Assembly: GCA_002914805.1 (NCBI GenBank)
Contig: JXTB01000250.1
Span: forward strand, 253,242-317,241
DNA length: 64,000 nt
Reading direction: 5' to 3'
DNA from: Parasponia andersonii
Lineage: Eukaryota; Streptophyta; Magnoliopsida; Rosales; Cannabaceae
Shown here: positions 1 to 14,419 of the stretch, in pieces
Numbering within the stretch: the stretch's first letter is position 1
How the letters are laid out: each line of letters opens with the position of its first letter
The notes under the pieces: generated by a model
Told to the model about the DNA's origin: nothing
The model's input: only the letters and a program-made list of their open reading frames with translations
The model's database searches: none
Position numbers and translations under genes: made by a program

Positions 1-1942
1 ATTTTTTGAACAGGAATATATTAGACGAGGGAAATCTATATGTTCTCTAGTGTTTTCAAAAAATTGATAGCTAATAATTAAGATCCCCCGGCCAGGTGTT
101 TGAGACAACATTCTTGTGTGGTACAATACATCTTGATTTCTAAGAGCGCTCCTACAAAACCAGGGCAACTTATAAACAGTATACCTCATAGGTCACCATC
201 AACGAGAATAGGAATTGCTCATTCAAATTTCTGTTCGTAAATAAAAGCATACAGTGTAATTCAAGGCTCCACTAATTAATTCTCCTGAACATGATACAAG
301 TTCAAACCATCGTGGTAAATCTATCATAGCTTAATTACATAATTAGAGAGTACTTAAAAGAGTGATTTTACGCATTTGAAATATTTTTAAATCAGTACGC
401 AATTTAAGATTTTAGTTGCGGTAATTAATTGGTAATAAACGAGTGCTAATGCCTAGTTGCAATCTTTTAAACACTTTTTCCTATTATCTTTAAAATATGA
501 GATATTTTAGATTAAGCAGCGCAACACGAATATGCGAAAGAAAAAGCAGTTGACACTAGACTCTTCTTTGTAATATGTACAAAATGGAGGAATAGAGACA
601 AAAAGGTCAGGGAAAAAGAAAGAGCATCTTTCTTGACCACAATGAGTACTCGTAAAATTTTTGTCACTGAGGGACCCACATCTACTTATATCCAAACATT
701 TACTCTCAACACTTTGCTGCGTGAGTGTCACTGCTCACGTCTGCTATTGGTAGTTGCATGTTGCAGTTATGATATAAATTAGTTTGTCCAAAGCTCATTA
801 TTTATCTTCCCAAAAAATATTATAAGTAAGTCTTCAATCAAATATTTAATTTATTTATTTGTTAAAGAAGCCGTATGTGCATGCGGTACGAAGGGTTTCA
901 AGTAATAATGGTATTGTTCCGTAAAAATCAATATATTTTGATATATTATATATAAAAAATGTTCATTTTTTTAATATTTTTTAAAATTCAACTATTTTTG
1001 ACTGTATTTAAAAAAATGATTATTTTATAAATTATGAATCCAAAATTCAGTTATTTGACTAGAAAGCTAAAAAAAAAAAAATAGTTAAAATATGTATGAG
1101 ATCCGTATTCTTTAGAGAATGTGTGAAAAAAGAATACAAAAATAAATTATGCAACCCGCATTTATAGAAAGAAAAAGCAAGAGATGGGGGTTTAAAACAA
1201 TCCCTTTAAGGGTGTTATTCTAGCCCTCACTGCATAATCCAACTATGTTGTGTGTTTATTTTAACCCATGTATAGAAAGGGTTAAAAAAAGAAAGGTGGT
1301 GTTCTTTGTTTTCAGATAGAAAACTTGGCGTGGTTGCATGAGTTGCATGCATATAATTTGATGTTAAGTACGTACTATATTTGACTGCTCTTTTCTTAAA
1401 TTAAAAAACAAACATAGGAAATTTAATCTTTTCAATTTATTATGAACAATCCTTTTATGTCCTTATTAACAAGATCGTATGTATCCTTATCACCTTATGG
1501 AAATCAAGGTAATGCCATTGCCATTTAGTTCTTGGATATTTATGTACACAATATAATATAGACATATATGATTGAATGATTTCCAGAAATTTTATATATA
1601 AGTGTGAATGTTGAATATTGTAACACCGAGTATAGAGAGGTGGAAAAGGGGGGCTGCACCCAATTCTTCAGGCTTTAGCCCTTAAAGGGGTTGCAGGACA
1701 GGGATCGGGACATGACATACGAAATCTAATATGCAATGAAGAAGGTGGGTCCCACACGGCATCCTTCAGATTGCAACCACTCAGTTCTCGAGAACTCCCG
1801 AAGATCTCGACCCCCACCTCCCACCCTCCTTGAACGACGGCCAATTTGGGGGCTTTGCATTTTACGTGTTTGTGGAAATGCGTGAGAGGGAAGAAAAAAA
1901 ATCACAAGTACTTCATTTCAAAACAAAATTTTTTTAGGCTGA

Positions 1943-1975
<33 letters not shown>

Positions 1976-4105
1976 ATGAAATGAAAGCGAGTTATGTTTT
2001 GCTCATATATTCCGTGGGCTGCTATTCAATGATGTTTTTTTTAATCTTCGATTTTCGGCTGGATTCCCCAAGTGAATGAAGCTTTTAATGGAGGACCTCA
2101 ATTTAAAGGGTGTGGGCCCCAAATGGGCAACTTTTAAAATCTGTTTTAGAATTTTGTCCCACATTCCCATTCATCTTTGTAAGGAGGCTATAAATGATGA
2201 CTCAGAGTACTCTTTTGCTTTGCATCTATGGACAAAAACTTGTTCGTACATTGCTTATCTGTTTATCTTAGTAGTTCTTAATATGTTATATTTTTACGTG
2301 TTAAAATCTCTGTACCATTCATATAGTGAACGGTACATCATAATATCATATAAATATGAACAACTAAAATCAGTTGATTAATCATATAATAATATGATAT
2401 GCAAAAGAATATTCAATATCTAAAATGTTCAAAAACTTATTTGATCAACCTATACATCCGGTACTAGATAGGTATGTTGTACGTGTTATAGAGCTTAGAG
2501 TACAGAGGGAGAAATTATATCACTAGCCCTGCCATGTAATTAAATGTCATTTATTTTAAAGCAAGAGCTGGGGGGATCAACCTACAATGATGGAGAGGCT
2601 TGGATGATCAGGACATAGGAATTCTTAGCTAGTTAAATGCGACAAAAGGAAAAAAACAAGAAAACAAAAAGAGAAATTAAAAGTACTGGACTCGCTCAAG
2701 GCTTTGAATGTATGTGTAGTTGTTTTAGTGTTTTGAAGGTTAACTTCGCAATTAATAGAGAGATTGACTATCTTTTTGTGACACGTATTTTTTACTCAAA
2801 ATCTTTTGAAAGCTCTAAGAAATGATTGAAAAAGAGCGTTAATATTAGGTTTAGCTAGTATAATGGTTGTTTATTCTTCGTACGCTCATGATTGTAGGCT
2901 AGAGAATTATTTCTTGTATATTAAGCATTATTTTTTACATGTCTTTCTTATCTTATAGCACTGCCGTGGTTTTTGTTCCAACACTCGTTTTATATGTGGA
3001 CATATATATATATATATATATATATATTAATAAGATAGGTCCAATATATAGGAAGGATAAGTTCAAAACATATTATTAAAAGCTTATAACATGTACGTAC
3101 AGTTAAACTCATGATCTCTTCCAGTTCTGCAGATATTATGGTAAAGTATTTATTTGATATTAAAAAATTTTAAAGTCATAAATAATTAATATTATACGAT
3201 TAAGGCAACATTATATATTTTTACCAACATTATAGATTTTTACCAATATTGAAGTGTGTGTGAGTTTGTTTGACAAGTGAACAAACAGAATTGGTCGGGC
3301 AGTAGCGTAATTGATCCAATTTAGCTCCTCACAAATCACAATCTAGAAGGAGAGACAAGGCTGACAGACAGAGCGGTGGTTGAGGATGTAAATGTGAAAA
3401 TTGACGGCTGAAGGCCAAAATGTGGTCTCATATGGGGGAAAGTAAATGAGATGAAACAAATGACAGAAGAATAGCCAGTTATATAATATTATACGAATCC
3501 CCTTTTCACTCTAAACTCAACTCACTCCTTTCTATTAAATAATAACAAAAAACATGCATTAAGTCCCTGGCTACAAATGAGGAGAGAGAGAATCTTGTGT
3601 TACTAAATTGATTTTAAAAGAGTTGTGTCTGAGTTAGGGATCATCGTAGGCACGGAGATGCCGTGTCTTCGCATTGAAGGCCAACCTAGCTTCATATCAT
3701 AATTGTAATGAATACATCTAACTCTTAATTTACTGTGATACAAATATATATATATATATATATATATATGTGTATATATATGTATGAATATCCGTGTCAT
3801 CATGAATTAAACATACCCAACTTGTACACAATCTTGCGGCCTCATCATCTTCGTCTTCATACCTTCCTCTCATTTATTAGTTAATTAATACTCTCTCTTC
3901 TCCCTCTTTTTTATTTTTTATTTTTTCATAATCCATGGGCTGATGCATATCCCTCTAACTAGCTAGGAACGTACTAACTGACAGCACTCAAACTAGCTAG
4001 GGAGTACAATAGTTTCTTTTAAGTATATCATTTTCATTTGATTATTACTAAATCAAAAAAATACCCGCAAAGAAATATGTTTGTTAATCAAGTATTTTCT
4101 GAGCT
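1..4105. other. intergenic region left of the LTR element
   Basis: No gene could be supported here. Reading frames are short and dominated by low-complexity translation. Contents seen: a (GAT)n microsatellite near 1943-1975, (TA)n tracts near 3002-3028 and 3742-3772, and a slightly more GC-rich stretch at about 1640-1860 without protein or RNA-gene signatures. A 101-codon frame at 2076-2381 matches no family I recognise and has no supporting context, so it is not called. Confidence 0.6.
1943..1975. repeat. (GAT)n microsatellite
   Basis: About eleven uninterrupted GAT units. It is a simple repeat in non-coding DNA and could serve as a polymorphic marker. Confidence 0.95.
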
Positions 4106-4699
4106 TGTCAACAACGGAGATTTTGTCAACAACGAACTTAGAAAATTTGCAAAATGTGATTTATATGTGAAAATAGTTGATAAATCAAAGCAAATAAACA
4201 GACAAAAATTTTATAGTAGTTCAGTCTCAAAAAAAATGAGCTTACGTACATTGTTCTTCATTATTTTCTGGAGAATTACAAGAGTTTCTTTAAGTCTCAA
4301 GGTGAGAATAGAGAGAGCATTACAGAATGTAGCGAAGTATTTTTTTTATAACAACACTGAACTTCCTTCATATAGGTACGGGTAGCTTAATGTTTCCCAA
4401 TTGTGAAACTGCGTAAGTGTGTAATCAGAAAATACAATTCGAGTAACAATATAATTGGGTAATAATTTACATGGAATGATTGGTCGATCTCCATTTAGAA
4501 ACTTATTTCCCTTTCTTTGTAGATTACCCTTTTGATAAAGTTTGATCTAGTTTCCTTTTTATACTGGTCGTACTTAACTCATTCGGAGGAAGTCGCACTT
4601 CGATCAGAAAAATTCACACGCGTCCTGATGCGTTCAACTCGGTTGCTAACTTTCCTTTTTTTGGCATTGACGAATATATAGATTTTAGAACGCACAACA
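4106..4699 (-). repeat. 3' LTR of the Tat element
   Basis: Direct repeat of 14420-15010. It begins TGTCAACAACGG and ends CGCACAACA on the + strand. The bases immediately to its right, read on the minus strand, form a purine-rich tract (GGAGTTGGAGGGCAA) suited to plus-strand priming. Confidence 0.88.
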
Positions 4700-5809
4700 A
4701 TTGCCCTCCAACTCCATTAGATTTTTAGGACAAAATAAGGCTTTTTTTCTCTGATAAGTGCAAGCTTAAGAATGCGACATTATGAGGTCATCTTGAAACC
4801 CTTGAAGAGTCACCAATTCTTAAATCCTATCTTTCCAGAACCATGTGTATTTTTTCCTGACAGACGTAACTACGTGTCACTTTTTTTCAGGAGATTAGCA
4901 AAGCTCAAGAAGACTTCTCTGTTTTTCAAGCAGACATGATGATAGCAATGACGTCAGCTGTTATTTCAAATCGAGACGTTTCAAACCAAGACTCTTCATA
5001 TTTCGAAAAATACTCATTTAATTTCGAAAATTAACTTCCGCGTGAATTTCGGCCATTAGATCCGAAAATTAAATGTCTTGATCTACAGCTATGATTTGAT
5101 GATGCTTGAAATATATATCAAGAATCCATCTGTCTTCTTCTTCTTTCATTTCTTCTGAAATCCAAAATATCTACAAGACAGAAATCCTCTCGGTGCCCCT
5201 ATTCGCTCTTCAGCTCACCCAAACTCACCATCTTCTCTGGTAAAGTCATCACCAAAATCTCTCAAGCAACATCTCAGTTTTTCAGTCTCCGAAAAAGGCA
5301 TATATTCTCTTTCTCTTTTTTATTTAAAGAATCATTGTTCTTCGATTTTCATAAGACCAGAGAACTCTTATCTTATTTAGAATGAACTATGAATCACATA
5401 GAGCTTATTTTTAGAAATAGAAAGATGAACCGTAGAGCATGAATAATCTGAACATAAATCCATCCCCATATTCAGATGAACTGAAAATAGGCATATCTCA
5501 GAATTTCTCCATGAATTTAACGAATAAATTAATTTTACACGATTGATAGACGAACTTATAGGAGAAATCTAAGATCTAAAATCCGACATTCGAAAACCAA
5601 AACCAGTCATAGAATTAATAAACTGAGTGACGAATTATGGAAGAGTTGCTCGAACAATTTTAGACGAATCTATAGATTGATTAGAAAAAAATTCGATGAA
5701 CAGTTTGTTATCGGTGCAATCCTAAGGTTTGTGGCCCCAAATTGCTCGTATATAGTGAGTATACCTGATGCTCGCATAAGACTAAATACATCCCATGTTT
5801 TTCTTTCAG

Positions 5810-7964
5810 ATGTCTAGTAACGAGGAACTTAGGGAAGGGAATGCGTTCTCAGAGAAATTGTCATTCTCCAATGCAAGCACTAGCTTTATAGATCTCGAGG
5901 ACTATCTTGAGCCACAACCTGAAGTAGAAATAACTAGGACCAGGCAAAGTAGTCCTCGTATAGGCGACCTCCCTTAAGACAATGGCCTCAGCATATTAGG
6001 GATGCCCCTGCATTCGTAAAGGGTAATAACTACGTAGAAGGAGAATGGTCATATACCGATATAAAGATGAGCTGTACAATAAACAAGCTCGAAAAGATCG
6101 TATGCGATTACAAAATCAATGTCCCCTTTCGCCTACCCACATAGTTCAATCGACCACACACACCTCCTTGTGGAACCGCCTCATTCTTAGACGCAGTTCT
6201 TAGATGTGGTGTCCACCTTCCACTTCATCCATATATCAAATCGATCATCGATTATTATGGAGTTGTGCCCTTTCAACTAACCCCAAATACATATAGATAT
6301 ATGATAGGTTTGTACATATTATACCATAAATTATGTTTAGAATCCCCCACCCCTGAAGAGTTCACTCGGTTCTACCAAGTGAAGTCGAACCCATCAGATT
6401 TCTGCTTCTTCTATGCAAGCAAGTGGTCGAATCAAGCAATAAAAACTATCCATAGAGTCCGCAATAATATGGGAAAATAGAAAAATCCATTTTTTCACAT
6501 TGACTATGCAGATAATGGCTTCTTTCAAAAACCTAGTAGGTAACTTTCAGCTTATAGCTTACTCTATATAAATATAATCGCATTCATATGTTATCGTAGA
6601 AAACAAGGAATGTCCAGTACTTTCCAAAGAGCAGCTCACAAGAGTGTACAAAATAAACGACCTTCCAATCAAAGAATTTGATTGGAAGAAGCTTGGAAAA
6701 ACCAAAAACCTAGTCTTTTGCTGACTGTTCCAAAATGGATTCATTCTTCCATACTCTGCCAACCATCCAACTAAACTCTCGAGCTCGGAAAAGAAACAGA
6801 GGAAACAAAAAGAAGCGGGTGCCTCATCTTCATAACCTAGGAAATGAAAAGCACATGCTTCTCCTACTGTCCCAGAACCACCATCTCCAAAAATTCCATC
6901 ACCACCAATTTCTCAGCCGCAAGAGGGTATTTTTTCTATTATTCCTTCTCTTTGTCGCATTACATACCTCGCATGCTAACTAATCATATTTGTACAAAAA
7001 TGATAATCGACAGCAGACTACGAGCACCCCTTCAATACTGGGGTTAATGGCAAAGTCCAAAACATCAGATAGCACACCTCCTCCCTCGACAAAAGAGAAA
7101 GAGAAGGTTGACACCTCAAAGAAGTGAAAAGTTGCATTCGAGGATGTCCTTATAAGCTCACATCCTCCTTAGCCTACTAAAATTGTGAGCCAGCCTAAGC
7201 CATCCAAGGAAACAACCACTTCTTCTGGGGGATCGAGCCAGGCCAACAAGGACGAGGAGTTTCTCACACTTCTTTGCCAACTGTCAGAAAAAGCTGGCTT
7301 AAGCGCGGCCTTCATCAACCATTTCACTTCTGAGGATGGTTGGGAGAGGATGAAGTGATGACCAGTCAAAGTTATTTTCAATACTGTAATGAGGATATTG
7401 GCAAACGTAAGCATCTTCTATCTTCACTTCTTTAGCGCACTTTTCTTGTACTGATGTGTGTTATATTTTTAGCCTGCTGTAGCTGCTATTTTGATGTATG
7501 ACCCGATCCTTGAATACATGAAGAAGGGCAAAAAGATCAAAGAAATGTCCCAGGCATTCGAGGACTTGAAGAAGACTCGCAAGGAAGAGAAAAATTCCTT
7601 CAAATCGAAGAAGCAACAACTGCACGAGGATCTGGCCAAGAAAAAGCTCGAAAAAGAGAAGCTCGAGGAAAAAAAAATTAAAGAACTTGAGAAAACCATC
7701 TCCGAGCATCCGAGTGCTCTGAAAGAGGCGACAAAAGAGGCGGCTCGCAAAGTTGTAAAAGAGTTCAGGGCCACTGAAGGTAAGGAGCTTGAAGAAAAGG
7801 CCAGTGACATTACCTCGCCAATCATAATATACAACATTTTTTGCGAACATCCAGATTTTGACTTTTCTATCCTCGGTGAAGATGTGGTCGAGCTTGTTCA
7901 GAGCTGGAAGGAAACCAAAGCTGCAGAAGAAGCTACAAATGGTGGAGCGAGCTCATCTGCATAA
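5810..7964 (+). pseudogene. antisense ORF region (PF04195-like, 'putative gypsy-type transposon') inside the Tat element
   Basis: This region reads on the strand opposite gag-pol and lies between pol and the 3' LTR. It opens at an ATG directly after a pyrimidine-AG splice-acceptor-like site (MSSNEELREG). It continues through a part with 'VHLPLHPYIKSIIDYYG', 'PFQLTPNTYRYMIGLYILYH' and 'SPTPEEF', typical of the plant Transposase_28 (PF04195) family. It ends with a 157-codon Lys/Glu-rich coiled-coil segment (7491-7964) closing in 'HPDFDFSILGEDVVELVQSW'. Tat-lineage elements are known to carry such an antisense ORF; its role is not established. This copy looks broken in several places. Because introns are usual in these ORFs, I do not state a gene model. 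Confidence 0.75.
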
Positions 7965-8599
7965 TAGAATTTTTTTTTTGTCAAATGTTTATTCCTGCAA
8001 AATAATTAAAACACATTGCATTGTAATATAAAGATGCATAATTTAACAAAGTAGTCAATCACCAGGTGACTGATCGGTATGCTTTTATGATTTAAATCGA
8101 ACTAACTTAAAATGGATTTTAAGTATTAGGATAGGTTAGGTCGCTTAAGAAAATAGCAAGTATGAATGATGCAAACTCAATACTATTTTTCAGAAGTTCC
8201 ACGACAAAATAGAATATAGCAATATATAACATCGAACAACGAATATTTTGCTTAGTTATTTTGTTGTTTGAGGAGGGAAATTGCATAATAGGATATGCTA
8301 TGGCATGAAGCGAGGAGAAAAATCCTAAGATTTTAAGAAATTGTAGAAATTTGGCGATCTAAAATTCCAACCCCTCTAAATGAACGTTTACATAGTCCCT
8401 TAGGAAGCAAGTAGGAAATAACATTCTGATTCCACTGCCTCCTGAGTTTTATGGTGTTCGAAGACTACCATAAAACTATAAAAGATGAACCAAATATAAA
8501 GGAATAACTTGATAATAAAATCGAAGTAATGATCGAAGAAATGACATCTTTATTGATGAATGATGACAAATGACAAGCTGCCCCCAGGTAATTGAAAAT

Positions 8600-11500
8600 A
8601 TATGAAGATATACATGAAGATTTACTAATAATAGCGACAAAGTTGTTCTGCATTCCAAGCATGCTTGATCTTTTATCCGCCAGTGTGAGATAGCTTGTAT
8701 GTCTCAGGTCGAATGACGGCGTCAATAACATATGGTCCTTCCTAAGAAGGTCCAAATACACCAGCACCGTGCTCTTTATTATTAGGTAGAACTTGTCGAA
8801 GAACAAGATCACTAACTTCAAATTCCCTGCTTTGACTTTAGAATTATAATATCGAGTAATGCGTTGTTGATATGATGCGATCAGTAGTTGAGACTGCTAG
8901 CGCCTTTCTTCCTAAAGATCGAGCTCAATCCTTATCAGCGTATTATTCTGGTCTTGCTCATAAGCAGATCATCGTAGAGAGCTCGCACCAATTTCTATTA
9001 GCATCATTACTTCGTATCTATAAGCTAAAGAGATGGATTCTCTCCAGTAGTAGTTCGTTGAGTGGTGCGATAAGCCCATGTACTTCAGGAAGCACTTTTG
9101 GCCAAGCTCTTTTGTGCTCTTCTAGCTTTGTCTTTAGGTTCTATTTAAGTATCTTATTTATAGCTTCGACCTGTCCGTTGACTTGTGGATGAATAACAGT
9201 AGAGAAGCTCTTCTTGATGCCTAAGTTTTCGCAGAAGTTAAGGAATTCATCGCAGTCAAATTGTTTCTCATCATCAAAAATTATAGTATGTGGTATACCA
9301 TAACAGTAGATTATAGATTTGTAAACAAAATCTATCTTCTTTGCAAAAATAGTACTCAAGGCTTCAGCTTCTATCCACTTGATGAAATCATTGACTACGA
9401 CCACTACATACTTCAATTTACCTCGCGCCAATGGAAGCATTCCGATAATATCAACTCCCCATACTGCAAATGGTCATGGACTAGTCATTAGAGTTAGAGG
9501 AACGTGTGGCTTCTAGGAATAGTTGCAAATCGTTGACATTTGTCACACTTCCTGACAAATTCCATTGTATCCTTCTTTATAGTTGGCCAAAAATATCATT
9601 ATCTAAAAACCTTGTTCACAAGTGCCTGCCCTCCTGAATGATTTTCACATATTCCTTCATAAATTTCATTCATAATGTAGTTTGCTTTTTCTTCATCAAC
9701 ACATAATAATAACAGCAAGCTAAAACTTCTTCGATCAAGCTTCTTATCATAGATGATATAGCGAGCTGCCTTCATTCGAAGTCGCTTTGCATTGTCTTTA
9801 TTTTTGGGAAGATTGCCATTTTGTAGATACTCCATTATATGATTTATCCACGATGATTTTTTGTTAACAGGCATGGTCACTTGGGGCTCTACTTCGATAC
9901 TTGGTTTCGTAAGAAATTCGACAGGAACCACCTTTAATAATTCTGTGTCTTTCATTGATGAGAGCTTAGCTAGAGCATCTGCTCGAGTATTCTTAATGCG
10001 AGGAAGAAGTTGAATGCTATAAGCAGTAAATACCGAGAACAGTCATTGTACCTCTTGTAAGTAGGCTATCATTCTTCCTCTTCTTGCTTGATAATAGCCG
10101 ATCACTTGACAAACGACCAACTGGGAATCATTGTATACCTCAATCATCTCGACCTTCATTTCTCGTGCGAGCTTTATCCTAGCTATCAATGCTTTATATT
10201 CTGCCTCATTATTCGACGTTGGAAATTCGAAGAGAAGTGTACAATGAATAGTATGCCCTTTAGGACTGATTCACACTAAGCCCACACCGGCTCCATTCTC
10301 GTTTGATGATCTATCGATATAAAGTTTCCACAATCTTGATAAATCTATAGTAGGTTTTTCGATTACTTGTGTGGGGAGATTGACATTATGCTTGAACTCT
10401 GCAATAAAATCTGTGAGAGCTTGACCTTTAATCGCAGTGCGAGGTCAAAAATTGATGTCAAATTGACTCAACTCAATGGCCCACTTAAGTAGTTGTCCTG
10501 AAGCCTCAGGTTTTTGCAGAACCTGTTTTAATGGAAAATTCGTGAAAACTTCGATGGAGTGCGCATGAAAATAAGGTCGAAGCTTCCTGGATGCGACGAT
10601 GAGTACTAATACCAACTTCTCTATCTCTGGATATCTTGTTTCAGCATCAAGTAATCTTTTACTTACGTAATATACAGGTCGCTATATATTTTCTTCTTCT
10701 CAAATTAACGTAGTACTTGTCGCATATTTAGAAACAGCGAGATACAAGTATAACTTTTCCCCCAGGTTTGGCTTCGACAACAGTGGAGGAGAACCCAAGT
10801 TTTTTTTTTTTAATTCTTGGAATGTCTGCTCGCATTTTTTCATCCACTTAAATTTCTTCGAACCTTTCAATACTTCAAAGAATGATTGACATTTATCAGT
10901 TGACCTGGATACAAATTGACTCAGTGCAGCTACTCTTCTTGCCAGGCTCTACACATCTTTAGTTTTGCGAGGGGATTTCATGTCAATTAATGCTTATATC
11001 TTTTGAGGGTTTGCTTCGATGCCTCGCTAATTGACCGTAAACCCCAGGAATTTTCCAGATCTTACTCCAAACGTGTACTTCTAGGGGTTCAGCTTCATCT
11101 GATATTTTCGAAGAATTTTGAATATCTCATCAAGGTGCTTGACGTGATCTTCAGCTTTTTTCGACTTTACCAATATGTCATCAACATATACCTCCATATC
11201 TTACCAATTTGTTTTGCAAACATCATATTGACAAGACGCTGATAAGTTGCTCCTACGTTGATGAGTCTAAAAGGCATCTTCTTATAACAGTACAATCCTC
11301 GATCAATGATAAACAAGGTATGCTCCTCATCTAGCTCGTACATGGGAATTTGATTGTATCCAGAATATACATCCATAAAGCTTAAGAGTTCATGTCCCGA
11401 CGTCACATCTACAAACTGGTCGATTCTTGGAAGGGGAAAACTGTCCTTCGGGCATTGAGGTCAGTGAAATCGATGTAAGTTCTTCACTTCTCGTTGGGTT

Positions 11501-14360
11501 TTTTTTTACCAAAACTAGGTTTGCAAGCCAGTTCGGTTAAAAAGATTCCCTGATGAATCCAATTTCGAGCAACTTCTCTACCTCCTCTTTCAATGCGATG
11601 TAGCGTTCTGGATTCATGGCTTTTCTTTTCTGTCATACAAGCTTCTTTGTTGTATCTATGTTAAGGCGATGGCATATGATATTCGGATCAATTCCCACCA
11701 TGTCTGAATGTCACCATACGAAGATATCAAAGTTTGATTTTCGAAAAGTAACCAATGAAGCTCGCATGGGTTCTTGAAGCTTCGAAGACTTGTCAATCGA
11801 CAAATCTTCCAAGTCTTTAATAGGTCCAATCTTAACCTCTCCATCGATTTCTCGAGGGTCAAAGTCTTCGATTGACGTTTTACTTGACGTTTCGCCTTGT
11901 AGCTGGACTATCATTGTGCGAGGTGTCACATCTTTTACTGTGAGCTTTAAAGAATTATTATAGTAAGTCCACACATCATATTGGTTGTCTCGCACTTCTC
12001 CTACTCTATGTTGATTCGGGAACTTCATAGCGAGGTGATAAATTGAAGTGACTACTCGAAGTTCCCTCAGTATTGGTCTTCCTAGTACAACATTGAATGT
12101 AAAAGGGCAATCTACAACCAAAAATTGAGTCATTACTATTGAAACCCTAGGATAAGTTCCAACGTTGACCATTAACTCAATCATGCCCCTAGGTATTATG
12201 CTGTTACCAGTAAATCCGTAAAGTGGAGTGACAGCAGACTTTAGTTTACTTTTACTCAACCTCATCTTCTTGAAGGCATCATGGTATAGGATGTTGACAA
12301 TACTTCCATTATCGACCAATACTCGCCATTACTGCTTGCTTCCATAGTTGATCTTTATGACCAATGTATCATTATGTGGGTAATGGACCTCCCTCGAATC
12401 CTACTCTGTGAAGGTAGTATCCATATTCGCTACCTGTTAAAGCTTTTGTGGTCGCTACTCAAGATGCATGACATTGGTTAACGACTGTTGTCGAGCTTCT
12501 CGTGCAAACCTATCTTGCGCCCTCTTCGAATCTCCACCAATATGCGGTCCTCCAAAAATAATTCGCACTTCGTATTGAATTTTTGGAGGTTACTGTTGGT
12601 TTTTTCTCTCCTTTCATTGTTCTGCCTGGTGTACTGCCGCAGTCATCCTTCTTTAATTAATTTTTCGATTTCATCCTTCAAGGCATAGCAGCTATTGGTA
12701 TCATGTCTAATGTCATTGTGATACCGGCAAAACTTGTTGGGATCATGCCTCGCTCTATTCCATTTTATCGGTTCTGGTTGACAATATCGCTCCTGCTGAT
12801 TTGTGACCGCATAGATATGATCTATGGGTGCGTTCAGTTCATTATAGTTGTTGAATCTCATGGGAGCTCTTAGAATCTCCTGCTTATTCTATTCGGGCTG
12901 CTTCTCAGTTGATTGTTCGTTATTTATTTTGTTTGACTTCTTGTTATTATTATTGTTGGTCGTGGTCGCATCTTTAGCAGCATCTTTTCCTCATTCCTTC
13001 TTCGTTTTATGAAGATTCTCGCTTGAAGTTGCACCCTCAGATATCGACCAACTCTTCGATAGAAGTCCTTAAGGATTCTGCATTCTCACTCAAGTAACTC
13101 TTCCCAGAGTTTAGTCTCTGGTCACATCCTGACCATCATTAGAGTTAAAACTCCCCCTTCAGGTGGGTTGTTGACCTTTGACAACTCTGAGGTAAAGCGG
13201 TTGAGGTAAGATCGTAGAGATTCCTCCGGATTTTGCCGAATAGCAGACAGACTGATAAGTGGAACAGTAAAATTCTTTGCAGCCTAGAATTGCCTCAAGA
13301 ATATAGTCTGAAGTTATTACCAGAACGAGATTCAACTAGGTTTAAGTCCTTGGAATCCCTTCTTCACTGCTCCTGTGAGAGTTATAGCAAAACATCTGCA
13401 ATGTGCGAGATCATCGACATGATTGAGTTCCATCAGGTCACTGAAGTGAACCATATGATTATGTGGATAAGATTTCCCATCAAAAGAATTTATGGTGGGA
13501 AGTTTTAATCCAGTAGGTAAAGTATCAACTTGAACTTCCTCGTTGAATGGCGATTGTTGATACCCATCAGCGAGCTCATCGTCCCAACTAGCAAGTACAT
13601 CTAATGCGATCCTCAAATTATGAACATGGATGTTCAAAAGAAGAGCATTATCTCTTACTGGTGGCAAGGGTGACCTTTGGTCATTATCACGATATAAGGC
13701 AGGTTGGTCAGGTAGGATATATTGCGACCTTTGCGAAGATTCCAATGTAATAGGTGACTAGATCGACTTCGGCTGTTATGATGCAATGTGGATCGCTCAT
13801 GACTATATCGCTGTTCTTGGTGTTGTCTTAGGTCTGCAGGATTCTGTCTCGACTCCTTACTAATCCTTTCAAAGACACTCCTCGATTGACATTTGCTCGT
13901 TGCATAGATAATCACAATTGACGGTTGCTCTCCGAGAAAGTTGTCCACGATCACGATTAGTGCTCAAACTCTCAGTACCGGATTCATGAGGCAAGTTTGC
14001 GACCTTGCCTTTTCCCTTGGAGGTGCAGTCTCCATGACGCTCCTGCTGGGCTCTGTGTTGGTCGTGGCTCCCTGTCTCTAGAATCTAAATTCCTCTCTCA
14101 GGTCGTTGAGTAGGACGATCTCTGGGACATTCGTGCTGTGGTAGAGTCACCATCTGTCCCTCAGTAAGTCATCATAGAGAATCATTAATCTGATTAGTAA
14201 TTTGCTGAAGGTTTACCAGTGCATCCTCTATGCGATCTTGTCTTTGGACAATATTTTTTGGTGCGGTCACGACAGGCTGATCTTGAGCAGGATTGACCTG
14301 TACAATAGCAGTGCTTTGGGATTGGTTTTGGCTAGTTCTGGCATTTTTGGTGTTTGCCAT
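8600..14360 (-). pseudogene. gag-pol remnants of the Tat element
   Basis: Domain order on the minus strand: gag N-terminus from about 14360; gag core about 13.9-13.3 kb; zinc-knuckle-like segment about 12.86-12.64 kb (C-R-Y-H ... H-D-T-N-S-C); retroviral-type protease about 12.32-11.9 kb, including 'VDNGSIVNIL' and 'VVLGRPIL'; reverse transcriptase about 11.45-11.1 kb ('MDVYSGYNQI'); RNase H about 10.8-10.1 kb; integrase core about 9.75-8.95 kb ('DFIKWIEAEAL', 'HPQVNGQVEA'); and the C-terminal pol tail near 8.75-8.6 kb ('AWNAEQLCRYY'). The reading frame is interrupted many times, so this is a fossil. Identification rests on motif order and on the flanking LTRs. Confidence 0.85.
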
Positions 14361-14419
14361 TGTTGAAGAAGCGAAATTAACAAACTTTTTGCTAAAATAG
14401 CTATCCTTCTAGTACCAAT

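Noticed and set aside
2076-2381. 101-codon frame
   Set aside because: No recognisable domain, no promoter or splice context, and composition like the AT-rich background.
7461-7850. Leu/Phe-rich minus-strand frames of 122-129 codons
   Set aside because: These are mirror translations of the Lys/Glu-rich antisense ORF on the + strand.
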